A DNA stretch of 8,718 nucleotides from an uncultured Zetaproteobacteria bacterium (GTDB lineage: Bacteria; Pseudomonadota; Zetaproteobacteria; Mariprofundales; Mariprofundaceae): assembly GCA_947311795.1 (NCBI GenBank), contig CAMZLX010000063.1, forward strand, positions 1-8,718, read 5' to 3'. Below are positions 1 through 7,555 of the stretch, piece after piece; the first letter of the stretch is position 1; every line of letters begins with the position of its first letter. The notes under the pieces were generated by a model that worked only from the letters and a program-made list of their open reading frames with translations, was not told the DNA's origin and did no database searches. A program made the position numbers and the translations under genes.

Positions 1-693
1 AAAACTTTTGCCCAGCAAGGCATTGATTTGATTATCCCTATGCTGGGTTACTTTGGCGTGTTGGTACTCGCTCTGGTTTTACACATGACAGGCACACTGA
101 TGTTGTTACTAAAACTGTTTGGCAAGGTCAACCCCATCACATTCATGAAAAAAATGGGCACAGCTCAAGTCTTTGCTTTTAGTACATCAAGCTCCAATGC
201 CACCATCCCCGTGACACTACAAACAGTGGAGAAACGCTTGGGCGTGGATGAATCCATTGCATCGTTTACCGTGCCATTCGGTGCAACCATCAACATGGAT
301 GGCACAGCAATTATGCAAGGTGTTGCCACGGTGTTTATCGCCAATGTGTATGGCATTGATTTGGGTTTAACAGGTTATCTCACCGTGATTGGTATGTCAG
401 TGCTCGCATCCATCGGCACAGCAGGTGTGCCCGGTGTCGGGCTAATTATGTTGGCGATGGTCTTTAATCAAGTGGGGTTACCCGTTGAAGGTATTGCGCT
501 CATCATTGGTGTGGATAGATTGCTGGATATGATTCGCACCGCTGTGAATGTCACAGGTGATGCAGCCGTGAGCACAATTATCGCACACAGCGAAAAAGGC
601 TTGGACATGTATGTGTTTAACGACCCCAAAGCGGGAATCATCACGGATATTGATGTGCCAAGCACAGCCAACAAAGAAAAAGAGGTGTATTAA
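1..693 (+). CDS. Dicarboxylate/amino acid:cation symporter (glutamate/aspartate type), 5'-truncated
   Basis: This is the C-terminal 230 residues of an inner-membrane sodium- or proton-coupled symporter of the SDF/DAACS family (GltPh/GltP fold); the N-terminal half lies outside the window. Visible in fragment numbering are the serine-rich re-entrant loop FSTSSSNATIP (about 60-70), the cation-binding NMDGT motif (98-102), the second re-entrant loop SIGTAGVPG (about 138-146) and the last helix with Asp176, Arg179, Thr180, Asn183 and Asp187. That D-x2-RT-x2-N-x3-D spacing matches the substrate-binding helix of GltPh. The arginine is the residue that contacts the side-chain carboxylate in acidic amino-acid carriers, so glutamate or aspartate is the best substrate guess; a dicarboxylate is less likely, because DctA as I remember it departs from this pattern. 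The tail after the last helix is short and polar. The stop codon sits one base before ilvD, so the two are probably co-transcribed. Family is sure; substrate is inferred. Confidence 0.93.
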   Translation, partial: KTFAQQGIDLIIPMLGYFGVLVLALVLHMTGTLMLLLKLFGKVNPITFMKKMGTAQVFAFSTSSSNATIPVTLQTVEKRLGVDESIASFTVPFGATINMDGTAIMQGVATVFIANVYGIDLGLTGYLTVIGMSVLASIGTAGVPGVGLIMLAMVFNQVGLPVEGIALIIGVDRLLDMIRTAVNVTGDAAVSTIIAHSEKGLDMYVFNDPKAGIITDIDVPSTANKEKEVY

Positions 694-694
694 A

Positions 695-2542
695 ATGCCA
701 GTTTACCGTTCCAGAACAACCACCGCAGGCAGAAATATGGCAGGTGCACGCGCACTTTGGCGTGCCACAGGCATGAAAGATGGTGATTTTGAAAAGCCCA
801 TCATTGCCGTGGTCAATTCATTCACCCAGTTCGTTCCAGGGCATGTTCACCTTAAAGATTTAGGGCAAATGGTGGCGCGTGAAATTGAAGGTGCGGGTGG
901 CGTTGCTAAAGAGTTTAATACCATTGCTGTGGATGATGGCATTGCCATGGGTCATGGCGGTATGCTCTACTCCTTGCCAAGCCGTGAAATCATTGCGGAT
1001 TCTGTGGAATATATGGTGAATGCCCATTGTGCAGATGCTATGGTTTGTATTTCTAACTGCGATAAAATTACACCGGGTATGCTGATGGCAGCACTTCGCC
1101 TAAACATCCCTGTGGTGTTTGTGTCGGGCGGTCCTATGGAAGCAGGCAAAGTAACCATCAACAATAGAGAGAAACACCTTGATTTGGTGGATGCCATGGT
1201 GATGGCAGCCGATGATTCTGAATCCGATGAAGATGTGGCAGCCGTTGAGCGCTCGGCTTGCCCAACATGCGGCTCATGCTCAGGTATGTTTACCGCCAAC
1301 TCCATGAACTGCCTTGCAGAAGCTTTGGGTTTGGCATTGCCAGGCAATGGTTCGTTGCTGGCAACACATAGCGACCGCCAAAAATTATTCTTGCAAGCAG
1401 GACGCACCATTGTCGACATCACCAAGCGTTATTATGAGCAAGATGACGAAAGTGTACTGCCCCGCTCGATTGCCACCTTTGAAGCCTTTGAAAATGCCAT
1501 GGCGCTTGATATTGCCATGGGTGGCAGTACCAACACTGTATTACACTTATTAGCCATTGCCCAAGAAGGCGAAGTGGATTTCACCATGAAAGACATCGAC
1601 CGCATGTCGCGCCGTGTGCCCAACTTGTGCAAGGTTGCGCCTGCCGTGCAACATTATCACATGGAAGATGTACACAGAGCTGGCGGCGTGATTTCTATTC
1701 TTGCCGAGTTGGACAGAGGCGGCTTGATTCATCGCGACATCCCCACAGTTCACAGCAAAACCTTGGGTGAAGGTTTGGATAGCAACGATATTGTGAATGA
1801 AAACAATACATCAGCGCGTGAAATGTTCCGTGCAGCACCCGGTGGTATCCCAACCCAAGTCGCATTCTCGCAATCGGAACGTTGGAAACATTTGGACACC
1901 GACCGCGAAAACGGTTGCATTCGTGATATGGCACATGCCTACTCCAAAGAAGGCGGACTTGCCGTGTTGTTTGGTAATATTGCCGAGCGTGGTTGCATTG
2001 TAAAAACCGCAGGTGTGGATGAGTCCATTTGGAAGTTTAATGGCACAGCCCGCGTCTTTGTGTCCCAAGATGATGCGGTATCAGCCATTTTAAATGATAA
2101 AATCAAAGCAGGTGACATCGTTATTATCACCTATGAAGGTCCGAAAGGTGGCCCTGGTATGCAGGAAATGCTCTATCCTACCTCTTATCTTAAATCAAAA
2201 GGTATGGGCAAGGTTTGTGCGCTCTTAACCGATGGTCGCTTTTCAGGTGGCACATCAGGTTTATCCATTGGTCATGCCAGCCCAGAAGCTGCCGAAGGTG
2301 GTGCGATTGGTTTGATTGAAGATGGTGACACCATTGAAATTGATATTCCAAATCGCTCGATTAATTTGGCTATTTCTGATGATGAGTTGAAGCAACGCCG
2401 CAAAACCATGGATGCCAAAGGTACTGACGCATGGAAACCTGTGGGTCGCAAACGCCAAGTATCCAAGGCACTTAAAGCTTATGCGGCTTTAACCACATCA
2501 GCTGATAAAGGTGCGGTGCGCAACTTAGACCAATTATCATAA
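695..2542 (+). CDS. ilvD: Dihydroxy-acid dehydratase
   Basis: IlvD dehydrates 2,3-dihydroxy-isovalerate and 2,3-dihydroxy-3-methylvalerate to the 2-keto acids that precede valine, leucine and isoleucine, in the cytoplasm. The product is 615 residues, almost exactly the E. coli length, and from memory is close to it throughout (NMAGARALWRATGM near 14-27, NTIAVDDGIAMGHGGMLYS near 75-93). Asp81, Asp123 and Lys124 of the NCDKITPGM motif are the expected magnesium ligands, with that lysine carbamylated in studied relatives. Cys122 and the CPTCGSC motif (Cys189, Cys192, Cys195) are candidate iron-sulfur ligands. The N-terminal cysteine typical of [2Fe-2S] enzymes is absent: the segment reads FVPGH (46-50), as in the oxygen-sensitive [4Fe-4S] E. 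coli type. The ATG at 695 was chosen because it follows a GAGG ribosome site (682-685) and gives the conserved MPVYRS start; the frame is open upstream to 611 but that part overlaps the symporter gene. Confidence 0.97.
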   Translation: MPVYRSRTTTAGRNMAGARALWRATGMKDGDFEKPIIAVVNSFTQFVPGHVHLKDLGQMVAREIEGAGGVAKEFNTIAVDDGIAMGHGGMLYSLPSREIIADSVEYMVNAHCADAMVCISNCDKITPGMLMAALRLNIPVVFVSGGPMEAGKVTINNREKHLDLVDAMVMAADDSESDEDVAAVERSACPTCGSCSGMFTANSMNCLAEALGLALPGNGSLLATHSDRQKLFLQAGRTIVDITKRYYEQDDESVLPRSIATFEAFENAMALDIAMGGSTNTVLHLLAIAQEGEVDFTMKDIDRMSRRVPNLCKVAPAVQHYHMEDVHRAGGVISILAELDRGGLIHRDIPTVHSKTLGEGLDSNDIVNENNTSAREMFRAAPGGIPTQVAFSQSERWKHLDTDRENGCIRDMAHAYSKEGGLAVLFGNIAERGCIVKTAGVDESIWKFNGTARVFVSQDDAVSAILNDKIKAGDIVIITYEGPKGGPGMQEMLYPTSYLKSKGMGKVCALLTDGRFSGGTSGLSIGHASPEAAEGGAIGLIEDGDTIEIDIPNRSINLAISDDELKQRRKTMDAKGTDAWKPVGRKRQVSKALKAYAALTTSADKGAVRNLDQLS

Positions 2543-2546
2543 GGAG
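2541..2546 (+). promoter_or_regulatory. Ribosome binding site of the TerB gene
   Basis: AAGGAG overlaps the last two bases of the ilvD stop codon. It leaves five bases before the ATG at 2552 but only two before the ATG at 2549, which favours the second ATG. The overlap with the ilvD stop suggests translational coupling. Confidence 0.7.
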
Positions 2547-2551
2547 CTATG

Positions 2552-2998
2552 ATGTTCAGTAAAATCAAAGCGTTATTCGCAGAAGAAAGCAAAGAACCAG
2601 AAAAAAAGGAACACACCATTGCCTTGGCGGTGACAGCTTTAATGATTGAAATCATGCAAGCTGATGATGAAGTCGATGCCAATGAGCGTCACACCATCTT
2701 CACTGCCATTGAAAAGCGGTTTGACCTTAGCCATGCCGAAGTGGAAACACTTATCGAAGATGCCACCGATGCGCAAAACAAAGCCATGGACTTGCATCAG
2801 TTTACATCATTGATTATCGACCATTTCAGCACTGAAGAGCGCATTGATATTCTCAAAGAGCTTTGGATGGTTGCGATGGCTGATGGTAAAGTTGATTCGT
2901 ATGAGGAACATATGATTCGCAAGCTTGCCAAGCTAATCGGCGTGTACCATGGCGAGTTTATCCAAGCCAAGATTGATGCGCGCAACGAAAGAAGCTAG
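2552..2998 (+). CDS. TerB-domain protein (tellurite-resistance TerB / DjlA-like)
   Basis: A predicted cytoplasmic, all-helical protein of 148 residues with a TerB domain over roughly residues 20-145. Two similar acidic motifs are visible: ADDEVDANER (about 37-46) and ADGKVDSYEEHMIRKLAKLI (about 109-128). The paired D-x3-D-x2-E pattern is characteristic of TerB and of the N-terminal domain of DjlA, where it is thought to bind metal. There is no J domain or membrane segment, so it is a stand-alone TerB-like protein. Such proteins are common in proteobacteria and mostly of unknown function; the name does not prove tellurite resistance, and no other ter gene is present. It starts nine bases after the ilvD stop and is probably in the same transcript. 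Two adjacent ATGs (2549 and 2552) are possible; 2552 lies five bases after AAGGAG and is preferred. It ends three bases from the convergent yjgR gene. Confidence 0.85.
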   Translation: MFSKIKALFAEESKEPEKKEHTIALAVTALMIEIMQADDEVDANERHTIFTAIEKRFDLSHAEVETLIEDATDAQNKAMDLHQFTSLIIDHFSTEERIDILKELWMVAMADGKVDSYEEHMIRKLAKLIGVYHGEFIQAKIDARNERS

Positions 2999-3001
2999 AG
3001 A

Positions 3002-4474
3002 CTAACGTCCTCCAAGTAACGACCCCAGAAGGCCACGCACAAGCCTTCCTGTAATCATGGTTGAAGCCTTCCTTGCTATACTTTTCATAATCGCTTCACT
3101 AACGCTTTGACGGTTACTTGACCTTTTTCGCTTAGGTCTTCCGCTGGAAGATTGTTCATCAGCCTTTACTGCTGCAGCAACACGACTTTCCTCCTCAGAT
3201 CTTTGCTTTAAAAGCTCATAGGCGGATTCACGATCTATCAGTTCTTCATAACGACCGCCCACAGGAGAGCGCTGTATTAGCTCATTACGTTTGCTTTTAT
3301 CAATCGGACCAATGCTTGATTCCGGTGGGCGTATCAAAACGCGTTCAACTGGTGTTGGTGCACCATTTTTATCAAGTGTAGACACCAAGGCTTCACCAAT
3401 GCCAAGCTCTGTAATTGCAGATTCCGTATCAATATTGGGGTTGGGTCTAAATGTTTCCGCAGCCGTACGTACAGCGCGTTGGTCTTTGGGTGTGAATGCG
3501 CGCAATGCATGTTGAATACGCATACCCAGCTGCCCCAATACATCTTCGGGTATATCCAACGGTGATTGGGTGATGAAATATACTCCCACGCCTTTGGAAC
3601 GAATTAAGCGAACCACCTGTTCAACCTTATCCAACAAGGCTTTGGGTGCATCATCAAATATTAAATGAGCTTCATCAAAAAACAATACCATTTTAGGTTT
3701 ATCCGCATCACCCACTTCGGGAAGGTTTTCAAATAATTCAGATAGTAACCAAAGTAAGAAAGTAGAATAAAGTTTAGGCGACTTATGGATAAGCTTACTC
3801 ACATCCAACAGACTAATCACGCCCTGCCCAGAAAAATCAATCATCATCAAATCTTTCAATCTTAGCATGGGTTCAGCAAAAAAATTTTCAGCGCCTTGTT
3901 CTTCAAGCACAAGAAGTTTCCTTTGAATAGCACCAATACTTGCACTCGAAACATTGCCATACTCACCACTGACTTCTTTACGATTTTTACCCAGCCACAC
4001 CAGCATGGCACGTAAATCTTTTAAATCGAGGAGCAACAGTCCTTCGTCATCAGCAATACGAAATGCTGTATACAGCACCCCGCTCTGCGTATCATTCAAC
4101 TGCAAAAGGTTAGATAAAAGTAATGGACCCATATCGGAAATTGTAGTGTGTACAGGGTGTCCAGCTTCACCAAAAATATCCCAAAATAGGGTCGGCACAC
4201 CTCTGTGTTGATAACCTTTAATCGCAATTTCTTGAATGCGCCTATCAATTTCTTTATGTGGTTTCCCCGGCTGAGAAATACCCGCCAAATCACCTTTTAC
4301 ATCTGCCATAAACACAGGCACACCAATGCGCGAAAAACTTTCTGCAAGTGTTTGTAATGTAATGGTTTTCCCTGTACCTGTTGCGCCTGCAATCAAGCCA
4401 TGCCTGTTTGCCATAGCCGCATCAAAGCTCACTTGTTTGCCGCCTGCACCGCCAATCAACACATCAATACTCAT
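3002..4474 (-). CDS. yjgR: HerA-like ATPase/helicase, DUF853 (YjgR family)
   Basis: A 490-residue P-loop ATPase of the HerA/FtsK superfamily, strongly resembling E. coli YjgR (about 500 residues). Walker A is GATGTGKT (30-37). Walker B is MVLFFDEAH (262-270), with the glutamate after the aspartate. A polar sensor-like stretch ITQSP (301-305) and the arginine-containing segment IQHALRAFTP (320-329) follow. The N-terminal MANRHGLIAG and the MADVKGDL motif (56-63) are family hallmarks. The last 50 or so residues are basic and low in complexity (GRPKRKRSS) and end in GLLGSLLGGR, as in YjgR. The role of the family is unsettled; a DNA-dependent motor is inferred from HerA. No nurA or other HerA partner is nearby. 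Start: the frame is open to an ATG at 4489, but GGAG at 4482-4485 lies within that extension and seven bases before the ATG at 4474, so 4474 is preferred. Confidence 0.92.
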   Translation of the reverse strand: MSIDVLIGGAGGKQVSFDAAMANRHGLIAGATGTGKTITLQTLAESFSRIGVPVFMADVKGDLAGISQPGKPHKEIDRRIQEIAIKGYQHRGVPTLFWDIFGEAGHPVHTTISDMGPLLLSNLLQLNDTQSGVLYTAFRIADDEGLLLLDLKDLRAMLVWLGKNRKEVSGEYGNVSSASIGAIQRKLLVLEEQGAENFFAEPMLRLKDLMMIDFSGQGVISLLDVSKLIHKSPKLYSTFLLWLLSELFENLPEVGDADKPKMVLFFDEAHLIFDDAPKALLDKVEQVVRLIRSKGVGVYFITQSPLDIPEDVLGQLGMRIQHALRAFTPKDQRAVRTAAETFRPNPNIDTESAITELGIGEALVSTLDKNGAPTPVERVLIRPPESSIGPIDKSKRNELIQRSPVGGRYEELIDRESAYELLKQRSEEESRVAAAVKADEQSSSGRPKRKRSSNRQSVSEAIMKSIARKASTMITGRLVRGLLGSLLGGR

Positions 4475-4664
4475 ACTCTTTCTCCACATTTAAGGTGAAA
4501 AACTCTATGTTCAAGTAAAGTTCCCATTCCCGATCCACAATTACATTTTTATATTCAAAACCTAGTCTATTTTTGAGGTCTTTTAAAGCAATGGGCGTGA
4601 TTTTCTATTCAATTCTATCAATTTCATTTGAAAACATCACTTGCTCAGGCTTATTACCACTGGA
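4464..4664 (-). pseudogene. Possible decayed reading frame between icd and yjgR
   Basis: The 225-base spacer upstream of yjgR contains a 67-codon minus-strand frame (both stops counted) interrupted by one TAG at 4605-4607. The first part contains MFSNEIDRIE; after the TAG the frame reads 46 codons rich in charged and aromatic residues (for example GFEYKNVIVDREWELYLN) and stops with a TGA overlapping the first codons of yjgR. The second part has no ATG or convincing alternative start with a ribosome site, so it is unlikely to be translated as it stands. It could be a gene remnant, or chance openness in AT-rich DNA. I recognise no family. Apart from the yjgR ribosome site I see no clear promoter or terminator in this spacer. 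Confidence 0.2.
4482..4485 (-). promoter_or_regulatory. Ribosome binding site fixing the yjgR start
   Basis: On the minus strand GGAG is followed by a seven-base spacer and the ATG at 4474. Using the upstream ATG at 4489 would place this site inside the coding region and leave that start with no clear ribosome site. Confidence 0.7.
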
Positions 4665-4699
4665 TTATTCACTTTATCACCATTCTACCATACATTGTT

Positions 4700-6931
4700 T
4701 TACGACCTAATCGCTTCCAAGTCTTGATTGAATGTCATACTTGGGCGCATGGCTTGCTCAAGTTTGGCTTCATCAGGTTGATAATATCCCCCCAAATCCA
4801 CAGGTGAACCTTGTGCCGTATTAAGTTCATTCACGATAACTTGCTCATTGTCGGTCAACGCTTTGGCAAGTGGTGCAAACTTGGCTTGAAGTTCGGCATC
4901 ATCGCTTTGCGCTGCCAAAGCCTGCGCCCAATACATGGTCAAATAGAAATGGCTGCCTCGATTATCCAACTCACCCACTTTGCGTGAGGGTGATTTATTA
5001 TTTTTCAAAAACTGTGTGTTGGCATCATTCAAACATGCGGCAAGCACAGCTATTTTTGCATTATCAGTTTTCGCTGCCATATCTTCTAAAGACACTGCCA
5101 ATGCCAAAAACTCACCCAAGGAATCCCAACGCAGATGCCCTTCCTTTGTGAACTGTTGTACATGTTTGGGTGCAGAACCACCAGCGCCAGTCTCAAATAA
5201 GCCACCATCTGCCAACAATGGTACGATGGACAACATTTTTGCGCTGGTTCCCAACTCTAAAATCGGGAATAAATCGGTTAAATAATCGCGCAATACATTA
5301 CCTGTCACTGAAATGGTGTCTTCGCCTGTTTTGACGCGCATCAAGGCATGTTTAATCGCAGCATTGGGCGACATAATCTGAATATCCAAATCGCCAATCT
5401 CATGGTCTTGCAAGTATAGCTTCACTTTCGTTATCAAATTGGCATCGTGTGCTCTGGCTTCATCCAACCAGAAAATCGCAGGGTTACCCGTAGCTTGAGC
5501 GCGAGAAACCGCCAATTTCACCCAGTCTTTGATGGCAACATCTTTGGCTTGGCAAGCCCGCCAAATATCACCCGCATCCACGGCATGGCTCATCAACACA
5601 TCACCCGCAGCATTCACCACATTCACTGTGCCTTTTTCAGCAATTTCAAAGGTTTTATCATGTGAACCATATTCTTCAGCTTTTTTCGCCATCAGCCCTA
5701 CATTGGCGACAGAACCCATGGTTGTTGGGTCAAATGCGCCATTTTCTTTGCAAAATTGAATGGTTTCTTGATAAATACCCGCATAACAACGGTCTGGAAT
5801 CATGGCTTTCATATCATGCAGCTTGCCATCATTGCCCCACATTTTACCCGATGAACGAATCGCCGCAGGCATAGACGCATCAATAATCACATCACTTGGC
5901 ACGTGTAAGTTGGTGATGCCTTTATCTGAATCCACCATCGCCAAATCAGGGTTAGTGGCATACACCGCCGCAATATCCGCTTCAATCGCTGCTTGCTCAT
6001 CATCTGGCAAGTCTGCAATCTTGGCATACACATCGCCCAAGCCATTTTTGGTGTTCACACCCAATTTTTTAAAGGTGTCGGCATATTTTTCAAACACATC
6101 TTTGAAATACACTTCCACCGCATGACCAAACATAATCGGGTCGCTCACTTTCATCATGGTGGCTTTCAAATGCAGGGATAACAACACGCCTTTGTCTTTG
6201 GCATCATCAATTTGTGCTGCATAAAAATCGCGCAATGCAGCCTTAGACATCACCGCCGCATCCACCACTTCACCCGATTCAACGCTTAAACCCTCTTTCA
6301 ATGTAATGCTTTGCCCTGCTTCAGTTTCCAAGATGATAGACAGCGTATCCGCCCCGCTCATCACCACCGATTGCTCAGAGCCATAAAAATCACCATCTTC
6401 CATGTGCGCCACATGCGATTTGGAATCGGCAGACCATTCACCCATGCTGTGTGGGTTATCTTTGGCATATTGTTTCACAGCCGCAGCCACACGCCTGTCT
6501 GAATTGCCTTCGCGCAACACAGGATTCACCGCAGAACCCAACACTTTGGCATAGCGGCTTTGGATGTCTTTTTCTTTGTCAGTGCTTGCTTCCGAAGGAT
6601 AATCAGGAATAGCGTAACTATGGTCTTGAAGCTCACTAATCGCAGCTTGAAGCTGAGGAATGGATGCACTGATATTGGGTAGTTTAATGATATTGGCTTC
6701 AGGTGTTTTCGCCAATGCACCAAGCTCTGCCAAGGCATCACTTTGCTTCTGCTCATCACTCAAATAATCAGGGAAGTGCGCCAATATACGCCCTGCCAAC
6801 GATATATCCTTACTCACCACGTCCACACCCACCGTCTTGGTAAACGCCTGCACAATCGGCAAGAATGAAGCCGTTGCCAGCATTGGCGCTTCATCAGTTT
6901 TGGTATAAATAATGGTGTGTTTGGATGTCAT
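4700..6931 (-). CDS. icd: Isocitrate dehydrogenase, NADP-dependent, monomeric type
   Basis: This enzyme oxidatively decarboxylates isocitrate to 2-oxoglutarate in the TCA cycle, producing NADPH, in the cytoplasm. At 743 residues it has the length of the monomeric class known from Azotobacter vinelandii and Vibrio (about 740) and is unlike the roughly 415-residue dimeric Icd of E. coli. Class features are the N-terminal IIYTKTDEAPMLATASFLPI (7-26), the substrate-binding NPVLREGNSDRR (136-147), the SLHLKATMMKVSDPIMFGH segment (252-270) with its lysines, and DKGITNLHVPSDVIIDASMP in the middle region. The frame is intact from an ATG at 6931, preceded by AGGA with an eight-base gap. It is divergent from the small gene at 7048 and same-strand with yjgR 225 bases downstream. 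I see no clear hairpin terminator after the stop. High confidence. Confidence 0.97.
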   Translation of the reverse strand: MTSKHTIIYTKTDEAPMLATASFLPIVQAFTKTVGVDVVSKDISLAGRILAHFPDYLSDEQKQSDALAELGALAKTPEANIIKLPNISASIPQLQAAISELQDHSYAIPDYPSEASTDKEKDIQSRYAKVLGSAVNPVLREGNSDRRVAAAVKQYAKDNPHSMGEWSADSKSHVAHMEDGDFYGSEQSVVMSGADTLSIILETEAGQSITLKEGLSVESGEVVDAAVMSKAALRDFYAAQIDDAKDKGVLLSLHLKATMMKVSDPIMFGHAVEVYFKDVFEKYADTFKKLGVNTKNGLGDVYAKIADLPDDEQAAIEADIAAVYATNPDLAMVDSDKGITNLHVPSDVIIDASMPAAIRSSGKMWGNDGKLHDMKAMIPDRCYAGIYQETIQFCKENGAFDPTTMGSVANVGLMAKKAEEYGSHDKTFEIAEKGTVNVVNAAGDVLMSHAVDAGDIWRACQAKDVAIKDWVKLAVSRAQATGNPAIFWLDEARAHDANLITKVKLYLQDHEIGDLDIQIMSPNAAIKHALMRVKTGEDTISVTGNVLRDYLTDLFPILELGTSAKMLSIVPLLADGGLFETGAGGSAPKHVQQFTKEGHLRWDSLGEFLALAVSLEDMAAKTDNAKIAVLAACLNDANTQFLKNNKSPSRKVGELDNRGSHFYLTMYWAQALAAQSDDAELQAKFAPLAKALTDNEQVIVNELNTAQGSPVDLGGYYQPDEAKLEQAMRPSMTFNQDLEAIRS

Positions 6932-7047
6932 AGGGTTTTCCTGTGTTCAAAAAGTTTTGCGGGACTTTAACATTCCATGCTTTTTTTTCTACGTTGACAT
7001 GTACAAGCGTTTATTATCTCATATGTATTTATTCAAAGGAAAGGGTT
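6932..7047. promoter_or_regulatory. Divergent promoter region between icd and the small membrane-protein gene
   Basis: Promoters for both flanking genes should lie in this 116-base spacer. On the plus strand there is a perfect TTGACA (6994-6999), but no good -10 at 16-18 bases; TATTAT at 7012-7017 is too close (12 bases) and later candidates are weak, so the plus-strand promoter is tentative. A run of eight T (6981-6988) reads as an A-tract for icd. AAGGA at 7036-7040 is a good ribosome site, seven bases before the ATG at 7048. No operator could be assigned. Confidence 0.4.
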
Positions 7048-7332
7048 ATGAAAAAACTACACTTAACGATTCTGAAATTCTTTTTAGGAATATTGATTGC
7101 CCTTTCTATTGTGGCAAATATTCGTTCGTTTTTTGTAATTGAATCACTTCTTAGTGACATTCGCAACGCTTCACTTGAGACATATAGTGAAAATTTGAAA
7201 GTTAGAAAGCTATTGGAAGAAGAAAAGTTAGATGAGGCAAAAAAAGAGCTCGATGAACAAATAATGATAAGTGGCTTACTCTTAACTATTGAGAGAGTTT
7301 CAAAAGATCCAAGATTCTTTAACGAAAAGTAA
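7048..7332 (+). CDS. Small membrane-anchored protein of unknown function
   Basis: A 94-residue protein I do not recognise. Residues 1-7 are a short basic head (MKKLHLT), residues about 8-30 form one hydrophobic segment (LKFFLGILIALSIVANI), and the rest is a charged, probably helical tail with KLLEEEKLDEAKKELDEQ near 54-71, which may be a coiled coil. This resembles a single-pass inner-membrane protein or one with an uncleaved signal anchor; I see no clear signal-peptidase site or lipobox. The ATG at 7048 follows AAGGA by seven bases. The frame is open upstream to a GTG at 6943, but that extension has no ribosome site and crosses the promoter region. By hand count the gene is about 31% G+C, well below a sampled line of ilvD (47%), and it borders a repeat-rich spacer, both compatible with acquired or fast-evolving DNA. 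Confidence 0.6.
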   Translation: MKKLHLTILKFFLGILIALSIVANIRSFFVIESLLSDIRNASLETYSENLKVRKLLEEEKLDEAKKELDEQIMISGLLLTIERVSKDPRFFNEK

Positions 7333-7349
7333 TCTATACACTTTACTCG

Positions 7350-7385
7350 GAAATCAGAAATCGGGGACAGTATACTTATTTAACT
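7350..7385 (+). repeat. RAYT/TnpREP-associated-type motif (solo copy)
   Basis: The core AATCGGGGACAGTATACTTA (7359-7376) resembles, from memory, a sequence found next to IS200-like REP-associated tyrosine transposase genes in many proteobacteria. No transposase frame is present in this spacer, so this would be an orphan end or a leftover. The resemblance is remembered, not searched. Confidence 0.45.
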
Positions 7386-7399
7386 GATTGCTTGGCTGG

Positions 7400-7419
7400 A
7401 TACCCGCCTTCGCGGGTAT
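7400..7419. repeat. REP-like hairpin
   Basis: ATACCCGC (7400-7407) and GCGGGTAT (7412-7419) form a perfect eight-base stem around a CTTC loop, followed by GACGG. Sequences of the type GGATACCCGC..GCGGGTATGACG are common dispersed extragenic hairpins in proteobacteria. It has no T-run after it, so it is not a canonical intrinsic terminator, though it could stabilise the 3' end of the upstream transcript. Confidence 0.6.
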
Positions 7420-7437
7420 GACGGTGTTAATAAAACC

Positions 7438-7504
7438 TGTCATTTCGACTGAAGCGTAGCGTAATGGAGAAATCTCAGACATCTCCACTACGGTCGAGGT
7501 GACA
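7438..7504. repeat. 67-base imperfect palindrome, copy 1
   Basis: The element begins TGTCATTTCGACTG and ends GTCGAGGTGACA; the arms pair imperfectly around a centre near 7477. A fuller arm (TCGACTGAAGCGTAGCG then TGGAGAAATCTC) lies on the left and a shorter one (CATCTCCACTACGGTCGAGG) on the right. Dispersed repeats of the type GTCATTTCGACTGAAGCG...TGGAGAAATCT are known from many bacterial genomes. A related copy lies at 8312-8383 in opposite orientation. Confidence 0.7.
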
Positions 7505-7555
7505 AACTTTTATACAAGCCTTTACTTCTGAACACTTCTCCACAATATCCCAACC

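Noticed and set aside
611..694. 28-codon N-terminal extension of IlvD upstream of 695
   Set aside because: It lies inside the symporter gene, does not resemble IlvD, and the ATG at 695 has a ribosome site and gives the family start MPVYRS.
967..1425. 152-codon minus-strand frame inside ilvD, and other long antisense frames in ilvD and icd
   Set aside because: They lie fully inside strongly supported genes, show no domain-like features, and are explained by the codon bias of the sense strand.
4475..4489. Five-residue N-terminal extension of YjgR from the ATG at 4489
   Set aside because: The GGAG ribosome site for the ATG at 4474 lies inside this extension, and no comparable site precedes 4489.
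6943..7047. 35-residue extension of the small membrane protein from a GTG at 6943
   Set aside because: No ribosome site precedes the GTG, the stretch covers the likely promoter, and the ATG at 7048 has a good ribosome site.
7400..7419. Intrinsic terminator for the small gene
   Set aside because: The stem is strong but no T-run follows; a REP-like hairpin is the better description.
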